Positions 1-8,605 of a stretch of 64,000 nt of DNA are shown piece after piece. The notes beneath the pieces were generated by a model, which saw only the letters and a program-made list of their open reading frames with translations, made no database searches and had not been told where the DNA came from. The translations under genes and the position numbers were made by a program. This DNA comes from Fodinibacter sp038258215 (GTDB lineage: Bacteria > Actinomycetota > Actinomycetes > Actinomycetales > Dermatophilaceae): the NCBI GenBank assembly GCA_038258215.1, contig JBBSQC010000010.1, positions 31,954-95,953 on the forward strand, written 5' to 3'. The stretch's first letter is position 1; every line of letters starts with the position of its first letter.

Positions 1-1218
1 GATGCACAACGCCCTGGTCTCCAGCGGAAAGACCTCGCTCGCGGTGAGGTAGGCCGAGCTGGCCCCCGCCGAGGCGAAGAAGAAGATCACCACGCCGAAT
101 GCCGTCAGCGTGACGGCGTTGAGGTCCCCCAGCACGAACCCGGCGACCGCTAGGAGCGCGCCGGACAGCAGGTAGGTGCCGCTGATCATCTTGACGCGAC
201 CGACCGTGTCGAAGAGCTTGCTCAGGGCCAGCGCCCCGACGAAGTTGCTCACGGCGAAGATGGCGAGGTACCAACCGGTCTGTTTCACGTCGAAGAAGGT
301 GGTCAGGGAGTCGCCGTAGGTGAAGAAGAAGGCGTTGTAGAGGAAGGCCTGCCCGACGAAGAGCGAGAAGCACAGCACCGTGCGCTTCGGATAGAGGGTG
401 AACACGGTGCGGGCGATCTCGGGGATGGAGATCGTGCGTCGCTGCCGGATCGTGATCGGGTCGTCGTCCACGTCCGGCAGCGAGCCGTCGATGTCGGCCT
501 CCACGGCCTTCTCGATGCTCTTGACGATCTCCTCCCCCTCGTCCTCCCGGCCGTGGATGAAGAGCCAGCGGGGGCTCTCCGGCACGTGACGACGTACGAC
601 GAAGATGCCCAGCGCGAGGATCGCACCGATGCCGAAGGCGAGCCGCCAACCGTAGGCCTGGTCGATCACCGTCGGGTCGAGCAGGGGGATGGTGAGCAGC
701 GACCCGGCAGCGGCGCCCACCCAGAAGGACCCGTTGATCGCGATATCGACCCGCCCGCGGTAGGCCTTGGGGATCAGCTCGTCGATCGCGGAGTTGATGG
801 CTGCGTACTCCCCGCCGATGCCCGCGCCGGTGAACAACCGGGCGACGAAGTACCAGACCGGGTTCGGCGAGAAGGCGGTGAGTACCGTGGCGCTGGTGTA
901 GACACCGAGGGTGATGAGAAACAGCTTCTTGCGCCCGAAACGGTCGGTGAGCTGACCAAAGAACAGCGCCCCGATGCAGGCGCCCGCGACGTAGATGGCG
1001 CCGGCGAGCCCGATGTCGAAGCTGGACAACCCCAGGCCGGTGTCCTCCGGCTTCAGCGCCTCGGACATCGAGCCGACGATGGTCACCTCGAGGCCGTCGA
1101 GGATCCACACGGTCCCGAGGCCGACGACCACCATCCAGTGCCATCGCGCCCACGGCAGCCGGTCCAACCGCCCCGGGATGTCAGTGGTGATCCTGCCCGT
1201 CTCGACGTCCGACGCCAT
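1..1218 (-). CDS. MFS transporter, C-terminal end cut by window edge
   Basis: Major facilitator superfamily membrane transporter; 406 codons are visible and the gene runs off the left edge, so the C-terminus is missing. The ATG at 1218 is preceded by an AGGGAG ribosome site. The protein has a short cytoplasmic N-terminus, then a first helix ending in LDGLEVTIVGS, the MFS signature GQLTDRFGRKK after helix 2, and GGEYAAINSAIDEL followed by YRGR, as in sugar/organic-acid porters. A charged central loop (about residues 215-260, acidic and lysine-rich) separates the two six-helix halves. The substrate cannot be read from sequence; the helix-4 GGEYAA motif suggests a metabolite:H+ symporter of the sugar/metabolite porter group rather than a drug exporter. 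Confidence 0.85.
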   Translation of the reverse strand, partial: MASDVETGRITTDIPGRLDRLPWARWHWMVVVGLGTVWILDGLEVTIVGSMSEALKPEDTGLGLSSFDIGLAGAIYVAGACIGALFFGQLTDRFGRKKLFLITLGVYTSATVLTAFSPNPVWYFVARLFTGAGIGGEYAAINSAIDELIPKAYRGRVDIAINGSFWVGAAAGSLLTIPLLDPTVIDQAYGWRLAFGIGAILALGIFVVRRHVPESPRWLFIHGREDEGEEIVKSIEKAVEADIDGSLPDVDDDPITIRQRRTISIPEIARTVFTLYPKRTVLCFSLFVGQAFLYNAFFFTYGDSLTTFFDVKQTGWYLAIFAVSNFVGALALSKLFDTVGRVKMISGTYLLSGALLAVAGFVLGDLNAVTLTAFGVVIFFFASAGASSAYLTASEVFPLETRALCI

Positions 1219-1336
1219 CGTCGTCTCCCTGCTGCCGTGCACCGCGCCCGCCACCGGCCCACCCGGTGGCACGTGCACGCTAGGACCGCGGCGACCCCCT
1301 CGGGGGTTTCGCGCCCCACGAAACCTGGGGAGGACC

Positions 1337-2155
1337 TCAGTCGCGGGCGGGCAACGGCTTGACCGTCACGAGGATCGCCGTCCCCGGGAGGAGCCTCCCC
1401 CGCAGCGGCGACCACCCACCCCACGTCGCGGTGTTGCGCACGGGCCACTCGGGCTCGACGAGGTCCACGAGCACCAGGCCGGCCGCGACCACCTGTCCTA
1501 CGAGGTCGCCGAGAGTTCTGTGGTGCTCGGCGTAGGTCACGACGCCCCCGGAGCTCTCGACGTAGGGCGTGCGGTCGAAGTACGACGTGCTCGCCGTGAG
1601 CCCACGCTCGCCGGGGTCGTCGAGGAAGGCCCACCGGATCGGGTGTGACGTGGAGAAGACGAACCGGCCACCCGGCCGCAGCACCCGCTCCGCCTCCCGC
1701 AGGACCGCTGCGCTGTCGGCGACGAAGGGCATCACCCCGTATGCCGTGAACACCCGGTCGACGGTGGCGTCGCCGAGGGGCAGGGTCACCCCGTCGCACT
1801 GCAGGAGCGGCACGGCGGGCACCGTGCCGCCGGACTCCCTCGCCAGTCTCGCGCCCGTGCGGAGCATCCCGATCGACAGGTCGCTCGCCACGACCGACAC
1901 CTCGTGGTGGCGGGCGAGCCACCGCGAGCACTGGGCGGCGCCGGCCCCGACCTCGAGCACCCGGAGCCCGGGGGAGAGGTCCAGCAGCCCCAGCTCCTCC
2001 TCCGTCCACCCCTCCGGGCCCCACACGAAGTCGCTGTCGCCGAGGAAGGCGCCGTGCTCGGCGTAGTAGTCCTCGGCCTCGGAGTCCCACCAGGTCCGGT
2101 TCGCGGCCCGTGTCTCGGCGTCTCCGACCGGCCGGCGCGCGGCCTCGTCGCTCAC
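1337..2155 (-). CDS. Class I SAM-dependent methyltransferase
   Basis: A 272-residue Rossmann-fold methyltransferase. Motif I is LRVLEVGAGAAQCSRWLA (about residues 66-83), followed by an acidic SAM-ribose contact in VVASDLS, then CDGVTLPLGD and the motif III-like region LRPGGRFVFSTSHP. The acceptor cannot be predicted; the WWDSEAEDYYAEHG opening and the STSHPIRWAF segment occur in many actinobacterial housekeeping methyltransferases of unknown substrate. I chose the GTG at 2155 because the open frame upstream of it (to 2272) lies in the rpsA promoter region and does not look like protein. It is divergent from rpsA. Confidence 0.8.
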   Translation of the reverse strand: MSDEAARRPVGDAETRAANRTWWDSEAEDYYAEHGAFLGDSDFVWGPEGWTEEELGLLDLSPGLRVLEVGAGAAQCSRWLARHHEVSVVASDLSIGMLRTGARLARESGGTVPAVPLLQCDGVTLPLGDATVDRVFTAYGVMPFVADSAAVLREAERVLRPGGRFVFSTSHPIRWAFLDDPGERGLTASTSYFDRTPYVESSGGVVTYAEHHRTLGDLVGQVVAAGLVLVDLVEPEWPVRNTATWGGWSPLRGRLLPGTAILVTVKPLPARD

Positions 2156-2188
2156 GACGGCACCCCGGCATCCGGCGTCCCGACCGTT

Positions 2189-2218
2189 TTGCCCCGTGCC
2201 TGCCGGCACGAGTAGTCT
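2189..2218 (+). promoter_or_regulatory. Putative rpsA promoter
   Basis: TTGCCC at 2189-2194 and TAGTCT at 2213-2218 are separated by 18 bases and resemble an actinobacterial housekeeping sigma promoter. It implies an rpsA leader of roughly 80 bases. A short GTGCC/GGCAC dyad lies between the two hexamers. Confidence 0.45.
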
Positions 2219-2306
2219 GGGCGCGCACCCGTGTGCCATCCGTGGCTCACCCGTGCGCGCAGACCAAACCACCTATTCCATCTGTCCACATCGGAGTTCC
2301 TACTAC

Positions 2307-3803
2307 ATGACTGCCAGCACGGTCGACACGACCGCCCCTCAGATTGCCATCAACGACATCGGCTCTGAGGAAGACCTCCTCGCCGCGATCGACGCGACGA
2401 TCAAGCACTTCAACGACGGTGACATCGTCGAGGGCCGCATCGTCAAGGTGGACCGCGACGAGGTCCTGCTCGACATCGGCTACAAGACCGAGGGTGTGAT
2501 CCCCTCCCGCGAGCTCTCCATCAAGCACGATGTCGACCCGAACGAGGTCGTCAAGGTCGGCGACGAGGTCGAGGCCCTGGTCCTCCAGAAGGAGGACAAG
2601 GAAGGTCGCCTGATCCTGTCCAAGAAGCGCGCCCAGTACGAGCGCGCCTGGGGCACGATCGAGAAGATCAAGGAGGAGGACGGCGTCGTCACCGGCTCCG
2701 TCATCGAGGTCGTCAAGGGTGGGCTCATCCTCGACATCGGTCTGCGCGGCTTCCTGCCCGCCTCCCTCGTCGAGATGCGCCGCGTGCGCGACCTCCAGCC
2801 GTACGTCGGCAAGGAGATCGAGGCCAAGATCATCGAGCTCGACAAGAACCGCAACAACGTGGTCCTGTCGCGCCGTGCCTGGCTCGAGCAGACCCAGTCC
2901 GAGGTGCGCACCTCCTTCCTCAAGGAGCTCGGCAAGGGCCAGGTCCGCACGGGTGTCGTGTCCTCGATCGTCAACTTCGGTGCCTTCGTGGACCTCGGCG
3001 GGGTCGATGGTCTCGTCCACGTCTCCGAGCTGTCCTGGAAGCACATCGACCACCCGTCCGAGGTCGTCGAGGTCGGTGACGAGGTCAAGGTCGAGGTGCT
3101 GGACGTCGACATGGACCGCGAGCGTGTCTCCCTGTCGCTCAAGGCGACCCAGGAAGACCCGTGGCAGCACTTCGCCCGGACCCACGCGATCGGTCAGGTC
3201 GTGCCGGGCAAGGTCACCAAGCTCGTGCCCTTCGGCTCGTTCGTGCGCGTCGACGACGGCATCGAGGGCCTGGTGCACATCTCCGAGCTGGCCGAGCGCC
3301 ACGTGGAGCTCCCGGAGCAGGTCGTCACGGTCGGCACCGACATCTTCGTCAAGGTCATCGACATCGACCTCGAGCGTCGCCGCATCTCGCTGAGCCTCAA
3401 GCAGGCCAACGAGGACGGCGCCAACCAGGTCGAGTTCGACCCGACCCTCTACGGCATGGCCGCGGAGTACGACGCCAAGGGTGACTACAAGTACCCCGAC
3501 GGCTTCGACCCCGAGACCAACGAGTGGCTGGAGGGCTTCGAGTCCCAGCGCGAGACGTGGGAGAAGCAGTACGCCGACGCCCACGCCCGCTGGGAGGCCC
3601 ACCGCGCCCAGGTCGACGCAGCGGCCAAGGCCGACGCGGAGGCCGCCGGCGGCAGCGAGTCCACGTCCTACTCCTCGGAGTCAGGCGCGACCCCCGAGGA
3701 GCCCGAGGCCCGTCCGGCAGCACCCGCCGCCGGTGAGGGTGAGGGCACCCTCGCGTCCGACGAGGCGCTCGCCGCGCTGCGCGAGAAGCTCACCGGCAAC
3801 TGA
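2307..3803 (+). CDS. rpsA: 30S ribosomal protein S1
   Basis: Ribosomal protein S1, 498 residues, which helps mRNA dock on the 30S subunit. Four S1/OB-fold repeats are readable, beginning near GDIVEGRIVKVDRDEVLLDIG, DGVVTGSVIEVVKGGLILDIG, GQVRTGVVSSIVNFGAFVDLGG and GQVVPGKVTKLVPFGSFVRVDDG. The third and fourth carry the canonical GAFV/GSFV and DGLVHVSEL/EGLVHISEL signatures. Four repeats are usual for actinobacterial S1, against six in E. coli. The C-terminal ~60 residues are a disordered acidic Ala/Glu/Ser-rich tail. ATG at 2307 follows a weak CGGAG site and matches the family start; an in-frame upstream ATG at 2196 would lie inside the promoter. Confidence 0.96.
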   Translation: MTASTVDTTAPQIAINDIGSEEDLLAAIDATIKHFNDGDIVEGRIVKVDRDEVLLDIGYKTEGVIPSRELSIKHDVDPNEVVKVGDEVEALVLQKEDKEGRLILSKKRAQYERAWGTIEKIKEEDGVVTGSVIEVVKGGLILDIGLRGFLPASLVEMRRVRDLQPYVGKEIEAKIIELDKNRNNVVLSRRAWLEQTQSEVRTSFLKELGKGQVRTGVVSSIVNFGAFVDLGGVDGLVHVSELSWKHIDHPSEVVEVGDEVKVEVLDVDMDRERVSLSLKATQEDPWQHFARTHAIGQVVPGKVTKLVPFGSFVRVDDGIEGLVHISELAERHVELPEQVVTVGTDIFVKVIDIDLERRRISLSLKQANEDGANQVEFDPTLYGMAAEYDAKGDYKYPDGFDPETNEWLEGFESQRETWEKQYADAHARWEAHRAQVDAAAKADAEAAGGSESTSYSSESGATPEEPEARPAAPAAGEGEGTLASDEALAALREKLTGN

Positions 3804-3810
3804 GCCCACC

Positions 3811-3831
3811 GGCATACCCGTGCGGTATGCC
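3811..3831. repeat. Perfect inverted repeat GGCATACC / GGTATGCC
   Basis: Eight-base arms (3811-3818 and 3824-3831) with a CGTGC loop, starting 7 bases after the rpsA stop. Both arms contain the 7-mer GTATGCC, which recurs through the window on both strands. It may act as part of the rpsA terminator. Confidence 0.7.
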
Positions 3832-3848
3832 GTTGCGCCACCACCGAG

Positions 3849-3875
3849 GCCCGGTCCCCAGCACGGGGGCCGGGC
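3849..3875 (+). terminator. Hairpin terminator after rpsA
   Basis: GCCCGGTCCCC (3849-3859) pairs with GGGGGCCGGGC (3865-3875), giving an 11-pair GC-rich stem with one U-G pair and a 5-base loop. It has no U-tract, as is common for actinobacterial terminators. Confidence 0.6.
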
Positions 3876-3893
3876 TTCGGTGCGTCCCCGGGG

Positions 3894-3899
3894 TAGCGT
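3894..3899 (+). promoter_or_regulatory. -10 element, leaderless PPOX gene
   Basis: TAGCGT ends 7 bases before the ATG at 3907, so transcription would start at or next to the start codon. No ribosome-binding site precedes the ATG. Confidence 0.5.
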
Positions 3900-3906
3900 G
3901 CTCGGC

Positions 3907-4374
3907 ATGGCCCGCAGCATCGCGACGAACAGCTCCGTCGACCTCGCAGCCCTGCTCGACTTCGTGCGTCCACGCCACCACATGCTCCTCATCACGGTGC
4001 GCGCCGACGGGCGGCCGCAGGCCTCACCCGTCAGCGGTGGCGTCGACGAGCAGGGTCGGCTGGTCATCTCCAGCTATCCGGAGCGGGCCAAGAGCGCCAA
4101 CGCAAGGCGAGACCCGCACGTGAGCGTGCTGGTGCTCTCGGACGACTTCGGTGACGCGTGGGTGCAGGTCGACGGTGACGGCGAGGTCATCGACCCTCCC
4201 GAGTCCGTGGAGCCCCTCGTGGACTACTTCCGGTGCATCTCCGGCGAGCACCCTGACTGGGAGGAGTACCGCCAGGCGATGCGCGACCAGGGCAAGTCGC
4301 TGCTCCGTGTCACCCCCACCCGATGGGGGCCGATCGCCACCGGAGGCTTCCCGGCCCGCCTCGTCCGGGACTGA
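3907..4374 (+). CDS. PPOX-class F420-dependent oxidoreductase
   Basis: A 155-residue split-barrel flavin/deazaflavin-binding protein of the pyridoxamine-phosphate-oxidase-like (PPOX) superfamily. Recognisable blocks are LLDFVRPRHHMLLITVRADGRPQ, SPVSGGVD, VISSYPERAKSANARRDP, VLSDDFGDAWVQVDG and RWGPIATGGFP. These match actinobacterial proteins annotated as PPOX-class F420-dependent enzymes; the cofactor (F420 versus FMN) and substrate are inferred from family only. It sits between rpsA and coaE, a common actinobacterial neighbourhood with no obvious functional link. The next gene begins 5 bases after its stop. Confidence 0.8.
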   Translation: MARSIATNSSVDLAALLDFVRPRHHMLLITVRADGRPQASPVSGGVDEQGRLVISSYPERAKSANARRDPHVSVLVLSDDFGDAWVQVDGDGEVIDPPESVEPLVDYFRCISGEHPDWEEYRQAMRDQGKSLLRVTPTRWGPIATGGFPARLVRD

Positions 4375-4379
4375 GGACC

Positions 4380-5498
4380 GTGCCGGGGTTCCATCGCGCC
4401 GGTCTGGATGCGCTCGTCGCCGACGGGACCGTGCCGGGGTATGCCGTCGCCGCACGGTTCGGCAGCGAGGTCCGGCTCGCGGCCGGTGGAGTCCGCGACC
4501 GGGAGTCCGGGGCGCCCTTCGAGACCGGCACGGTGCACCGGGTCGCGTCCCTCGCGAAACCGGTCGCCGCGCTGCTCACCATGCAGCTGGTGGACGACGG
4601 GTTCCTCGCGCTCGACGAGCCGATCGTGTCCTGGTTGCCCGAGCTCACGACCCTCCGGGTGCTGGCCGACCCCGGCTCGGAGCTGACCGACACGGTGCCG
4701 CTCGAGCGCCCGATCCTGCTGCGCCACCTGCTCACCATGACGAGCGGGTTCGGCATCGGGATGGAGGCGACCCCGCTCACCCGGGCCATGGCCGAGGCGG
4801 GGGTGCATCCGGGCCCCGAGCCGCCCCGCGTCGGGCCGCAGGAGGTGCTCGACGCCTTCGCTGCCCTACCCCTCGCGTTCCAGCCGGGGTCGGGATGGGC
4901 CTACCACTCCTCCACGGACGTCCTGAGCCTGCTCCTCGCGCGGGCGGCAGGCGTGGACCTCGCCGAGCTCGTCTCCTCGCGGGTCCGCTCCGCGCTCGGC
5001 CTCGACGTGCTCGCCTTCTCCGTCGTCGGCGCCGACGTCGGCCGCCTCGCCACCGCCTACCGGCCCGTCGACGGCGGGCTGGAGCCGAGGTCGCGGTGGG
5101 GCATCGGCAGCGCGCCGGCCTTCCGCACCCTGTCCGCCGGTCTGTTCGCCACGGCCGCCGACGTCCTCGCGCTGTTCGAGGAGCTCTCGGCCCCGGCCAC
5201 GATCGGTGCGGCGAGTGCCGCCCTGATCCGCTCACCGCAGCTGACCGCGCCCGTGGTGCGTTCGGCGGGGTCGTTCCTGCCCCCGGGCTACTCCTACGGG
5301 TTCCAGGTCTCGGTGGCGCTCGAGGACGACTCCACCGGTCCGCGTCGGGGCAGCTTCGGCTGGAGCGGTGGGTCGGGCTGCCTCGCGGTCGCGGACCCGC
5401 GGGCCGACCGGGCCGGAGTGCTCCTGACCAACCGGGAGCTCGGGGGTCTGGGCGGCTCACCGGCCTTCGGTCCCTTCCTCGACGCCCTGTACCAGTGA
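4380..5498 (+). CDS. Serine hydrolase, beta-lactamase/class C family
   Basis: A 372-residue penicillin-binding-protein/beta-lactamase-fold hydrolase. The nucleophile motif SxxK is SLAK in VHRVASLAKPVAALL, near residue 60. The Tyr motif YxS is YHSS in GWAYHSSTDVLSLLLA, near residue 180. The third motif on strand B3 appears as FGWSGGSG. There is no signal peptide, so the protein is probably cytoplasmic, like many esterase or peptidase members of this family rather than true resistance enzymes. The GTG at 4380 starts 5 bases after the upstream stop, so the two are probably co-transcribed. The substrate is unknown. Confidence 0.8.
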   Translation: MPGFHRAGLDALVADGTVPGYAVAARFGSEVRLAAGGVRDRESGAPFETGTVHRVASLAKPVAALLTMQLVDDGFLALDEPIVSWLPELTTLRVLADPGSELTDTVPLERPILLRHLLTMTSGFGIGMEATPLTRAMAEAGVHPGPEPPRVGPQEVLDAFAALPLAFQPGSGWAYHSSTDVLSLLLARAAGVDLAELVSSRVRSALGLDVLAFSVVGADVGRLATAYRPVDGGLEPRSRWGIGSAPAFRTLSAGLFATAADVLALFEELSAPATIGAASAALIRSPQLTAPVVRSAGSFLPPGYSYGFQVSVALEDDSTGPRRGSFGWSGGSGCLAVADPRADRAGVLLTNRELGGLGGSPAFGPFLDALYQ

Positions 5499-5515
5499 GG
5501 TCCCGAGTCGCCCAC

Positions 5516-5521
5516 TAGAGT
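5516..5521 (+). promoter_or_regulatory. -10 element, leaderless coaE
   Basis: TAGAGT ends 7 bases before the coaE ATG at 5529, giving a predicted leaderless start. Confidence 0.5.
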
Positions 5522-5528
5522 CGCCGCC

Positions 5529-6707
5529 ATGCTGCGCGTGGGACTGACCGGGGGCATCGGGTCGGGGAAGTCCACCGTCTCGGCCCAGCTGGCCGCCCTC
5601 GGGGCCGTCGTCGTCGACGCCGACGTGGTGGCCCGCGAGGTCGTCGAGCCGGGTATGCCGGCGCTGGCCGAGATCGTGGACCGCTTCGGCTCCGACCTGG
5701 TCGGGCCCGGCGGGGCCCTCGACCGGCCCGCGCTGGGCCGTCTCGTCTTCGGGGACCCGGGCGCGCTGCGGGACCTCGAGGCCATCACCCACCCGGCGAT
5801 CTGGGCGCGCACCGCTGAGCTCGTCGGCGGTGCCCCGCGGAACGCCGTCGTGGTGCACGACATGCCGTTGCTGGTGGAGAAGGGGATGACGGGCGACTAC
5901 CACCTGGTCATCGTCGTGGGGGCCGCCGAGGACACCCGGCTCCGGCGCCTGGTCGAGCACCGGGGCATGGGCGAGGCCGACGCGCTGGCCCGGATCGCGG
6001 CGCAGGCCGACGACGCGGCTCGGCGCGTGGCGGCCGACGTGTGGCTCGACAACGAGGGGGGCGTGCCGGCCCTCGAGGACGGGGTCCGCCGCCTGTGGCA
6101 CGAGCGGATCGAGCCGTTCGAGGTCAACCTCCAGCACGGCATCCGGTCTCGTCTCACCCACCCGACCATCTCGGCCCCCGACCCCTCGTGGCCCGACCAG
6201 GCGGCCCGGCTGCTGGCCCGGATCCGCCGCGGCGTCGGTGACCTCGCCGTCAGCCTCGAGCACATCGGGTCCACGGCGGTGCCCGGTCTCGTGGCCAAGG
6301 ACGTCATCGACCTCCAGGTCGGGGTGCGCTCCCTGGCGGATGCCGATGACCCGGCGTTCCTCTCGGGGATGCTCGCCAGCGGTTTCGTCCGCCCCGGGGG
6401 GGACTGGTACGACAACAGCAAGGACGGTGCCACCTGGCCCAAACGCTTCCACGGGTCGTGCGACCCGGGGCGCATCGCGTACGTGCACGTGCGAGAGGTG
6501 GGCTCACCCGGGTGGGAGTGGGCGCTGATGTTCCGCGACTGGCTTCGGGCCGAAGCGGACGAACGGGCGGCGTACGCCACGATGAAGACCGGGCTCGCCG
6601 CTCGGGTGGCCACCGTGGACGAGTACGTCCAGGCCAAGGAGCCATGGTTCGACACCGCCGACGGGCGTGCGCGCCAGTGGGTTGCGAGCACCCATTGGCG
6701 GCCATAG
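5529..6707 (+). CDS. coaE: Dephospho-CoA kinase with C-terminal GrpB domain
   Basis: Catalyses the last step of coenzyme A synthesis, ATP-dependent 3'-phosphorylation of dephospho-CoA. Residues 1-195 are the kinase: P-loop GGIGSGKS at 8-15, DADVVAREVV, the EAITHP block and the LID-like RLRRLVEHRG. From about residue 200 to the end is a GrpB/UPF0157 nucleotidyltransferase-like domain (VSLEHIGSTAVPGL, KDVIDLQVGV, KRFHGS). At 392 residues it has the two-domain architecture seen in mycobacterial CoaE, where the GrpB part is thought to help folding or solubility. The 9-base gap to the next gene holds that gene's own promoter. Confidence 0.93.
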   Translation: MLRVGLTGGIGSGKSTVSAQLAALGAVVVDADVVAREVVEPGMPALAEIVDRFGSDLVGPGGALDRPALGRLVFGDPGALRDLEAITHPAIWARTAELVGGAPRNAVVVHDMPLLVEKGMTGDYHLVIVVGAAEDTRLRRLVEHRGMGEADALARIAAQADDAARRVAADVWLDNEGGVPALEDGVRRLWHERIEPFEVNLQHGIRSRLTHPTISAPDPSWPDQAARLLARIRRGVGDLAVSLEHIGSTAVPGLVAKDVIDLQVGVRSLADADDPAFLSGMLASGFVRPGGDWYDNSKDGATWPKRFHGSCDPGRIAYVHVREVGSPGWEWALMFRDWLRAEADERAAYATMKTGLAARVATVDEYVQAKEPWFDTADGRARQWVASTHWRP

Positions 6708-6710
6708 CAT
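6705..6710 (+). promoter_or_regulatory. -10 element, leaderless alkylsulfatase gene
   Basis: TAGCAT ends 6 bases before the ATG at 6717 and overlaps the coaE stop codon (6705-6707). Confidence 0.45.
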
Positions 6711-6716
6711 CCCGGA

Positions 6717-8605
6717 ATGGATCCTGAACCCACCGCCATCCCCGCCGTCGCCGACACGAACGAGAGGCTCAAGGCCAGTCTCCCTTTCTCCGACACCCAG
6801 GACTTCGACGACGCGAGCCGCGGACTCCTCGGCCGCCTCGAGCCGTGCGTCATCCACGACGACGAGGGAAACGTCCTGTGGGACAACGACTCCTACTCAT
6901 TCCTCTCCGGCGACGCACCTGACACCGTCAACCCGAGCCTGTGGCGCCAGTCCTCGCTGGTCGCGATGCAGGGCCTGTTCGAGGTCGTCGAGGGCATCTA
7001 CCAGGTACGGGGGTTCGACCTCTCCAACATCACCTTCGTGGAGGGTGACGCCGGCGTGATCGTCATCGACCCGCTCATCTCGACCGAGACCGCAGCCGCC
7101 GCCTTGGCTCTCTACCGTGAGCACCGCGGCGACCGGGCCGTCACCGGGGTGATCTATACGCACAGCCACGTCGACCACTTCGGCGGCGTCAAGGGAGTGA
7201 CGACCCAGGAGGACGTCGACGCCGGCACGGTGCCGGTGATCGCGCCCGAGGGGTTCGTGGAGCACGCGGTGGCGGAGAACGTCTACGCGGGGACGGCGAT
7301 GGGTCGTCGTGCGGGCTACATTTACGGTGCGGCGCTGGAGCGCGGTCCGCACGGCCAGGTGGGCGGTGGCCTGGGCCAGACCACGTCGGTGGGCACCGTG
7401 ACCCTGATCGCGCCCACCGTCGAGATCACCACGACCGGGCAGGAGGAGGTGGTCGACGGCGTGCGGATCGTCTTCCAGATGGCACCCGGCACCGAGGCCC
7501 CCTCCGAGATGCACTTCTACTTCCCGGACCGGAAGGCGTTGTGCATGGCCGAGAATGCCACCCACACCCTCCACAACCTGCTGACGCTTCGCGGGGCGCT
7601 GGTGCGAGACCCCCACGTGTGGGCGACCTACCTCACCGAGGCCATCGACCTGTTCGGGCGTGAGGCCGAGGTCGCGTTCGCCTCCCACCACTGGCCCACC
7701 TGGGGCGGTGAGCGCATCGTGGCCTTCCTCTCCATCCAGCGAGACCTCTACTCCTACCTCCACGACCAGACCCTGCGGCTGATGAACAAGGGCTCGTCGG
7801 GTCCGAGATCGCGGAGCAGATCGAGCTGCCACCCGCCCTGGACCGGGCGTGGAGCACCCACGGCTACTACGGGTCGGTGAGCCACAACGTCAAGGCGATC
7901 TACCAGCGCTACATGGGGTGGTACGACGGCAACCCGGCCCACCTGTGGCAGCACCCGCCGGTGGAGGCGGCCACGCGGTACGTCGAGTTCATGGGCGGAG
8001 CCGAAGGGGTGCTCACCAAGGCCAGGGAGTCCTATGCGTCCGGAGACCTGCGCTGGGTCGCCGAGGTCGTCAGCCACGTCGTGTTCGCCGAGCCCGACAA
8101 CGCCGACGCCCGCGCCCTCCTGGCCGACACCCTCGAGCAGCTCGGGTTCGGGTCGGAGAACGGCACGTGGCGCAACGCCTACCTCTCGGGCGCGACCGAG
8201 CTGAGGTCGGGAAACTTCGGGACACCGACGGTGACGGCCTCTCCCGACATGGTCGCCCAGCTGACACCGGAGATGCTCTTCGACGCGCTCGCCGTCAGGG
8301 TCGACGGGCCGCGCGCCTGGGACCTCCTGCTCACCGTCGACGTCGCGTTCACCGACGGTGACGCGCGGTTCCGGCTCCGTCTGGACAACGGGGTGCTCAC
8401 CTACAGCGCCGCAGCCCAGGCCGACCAGGCCGACCTGGTCCTCACCATCCCGCGGCGCTCCCTCGCCCTCCTGGCGAGCGGGGCGGATGCGGCCACCCTC
8501 GCCGGTGCCGGGGCGACGCTGAGCGGTGACGAGGGCGTCCTGGCCCGGCTCTACGCCGTGCTCGACGTCGGTGACCCCGCCTTCGCCATCGTCACTGCGG
8601 ACTAG
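6717..8605 (+). pseudogene. Alkylsulfatase (SdsA/BDS1-like), frameshifted
   Basis: Encodes an alkylsulfatase of the metallo-beta-lactamase superfamily (SdsA1/BDS1 group), which hydrolyses alkyl sulfates such as SDS. The first frame (6717-7880) holds the MBL domain with the zinc motif THSHVDH at residues 148-154. It loses homology after RLMNKG, while the frame ending at 8605 resumes with GSEIAEQIELPP, the dimerisation helices (YYGSVSHNVKAIYQRYMGWYDGNP) and the C-terminal SCP2-like domain. One missing base near 7791-7793 explains the switch. The intact product would be about 629 residues, close to family length. No signal peptide is seen. Both halves keep normal codon use, so this is either a recent mutation or a sequencing error. 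The 3' end overlaps the convergent decarboxylase by 14 bases. Confidence 0.85.

Noticed and set aside
2247..3602. A 451-codon open frame on minus opposite rpsA
   Set aside because: Leu/Val/Asp repeat-like translation produced by codon bias of the S1 repeats, not a protein.
6717..8605. Two separate genes (MBL hydrolase and SCP2-like protein)
   Set aside because: The two frames match consecutive parts of one alkylsulfatase and join within a few bases, so a frameshift is simpler than two genes.
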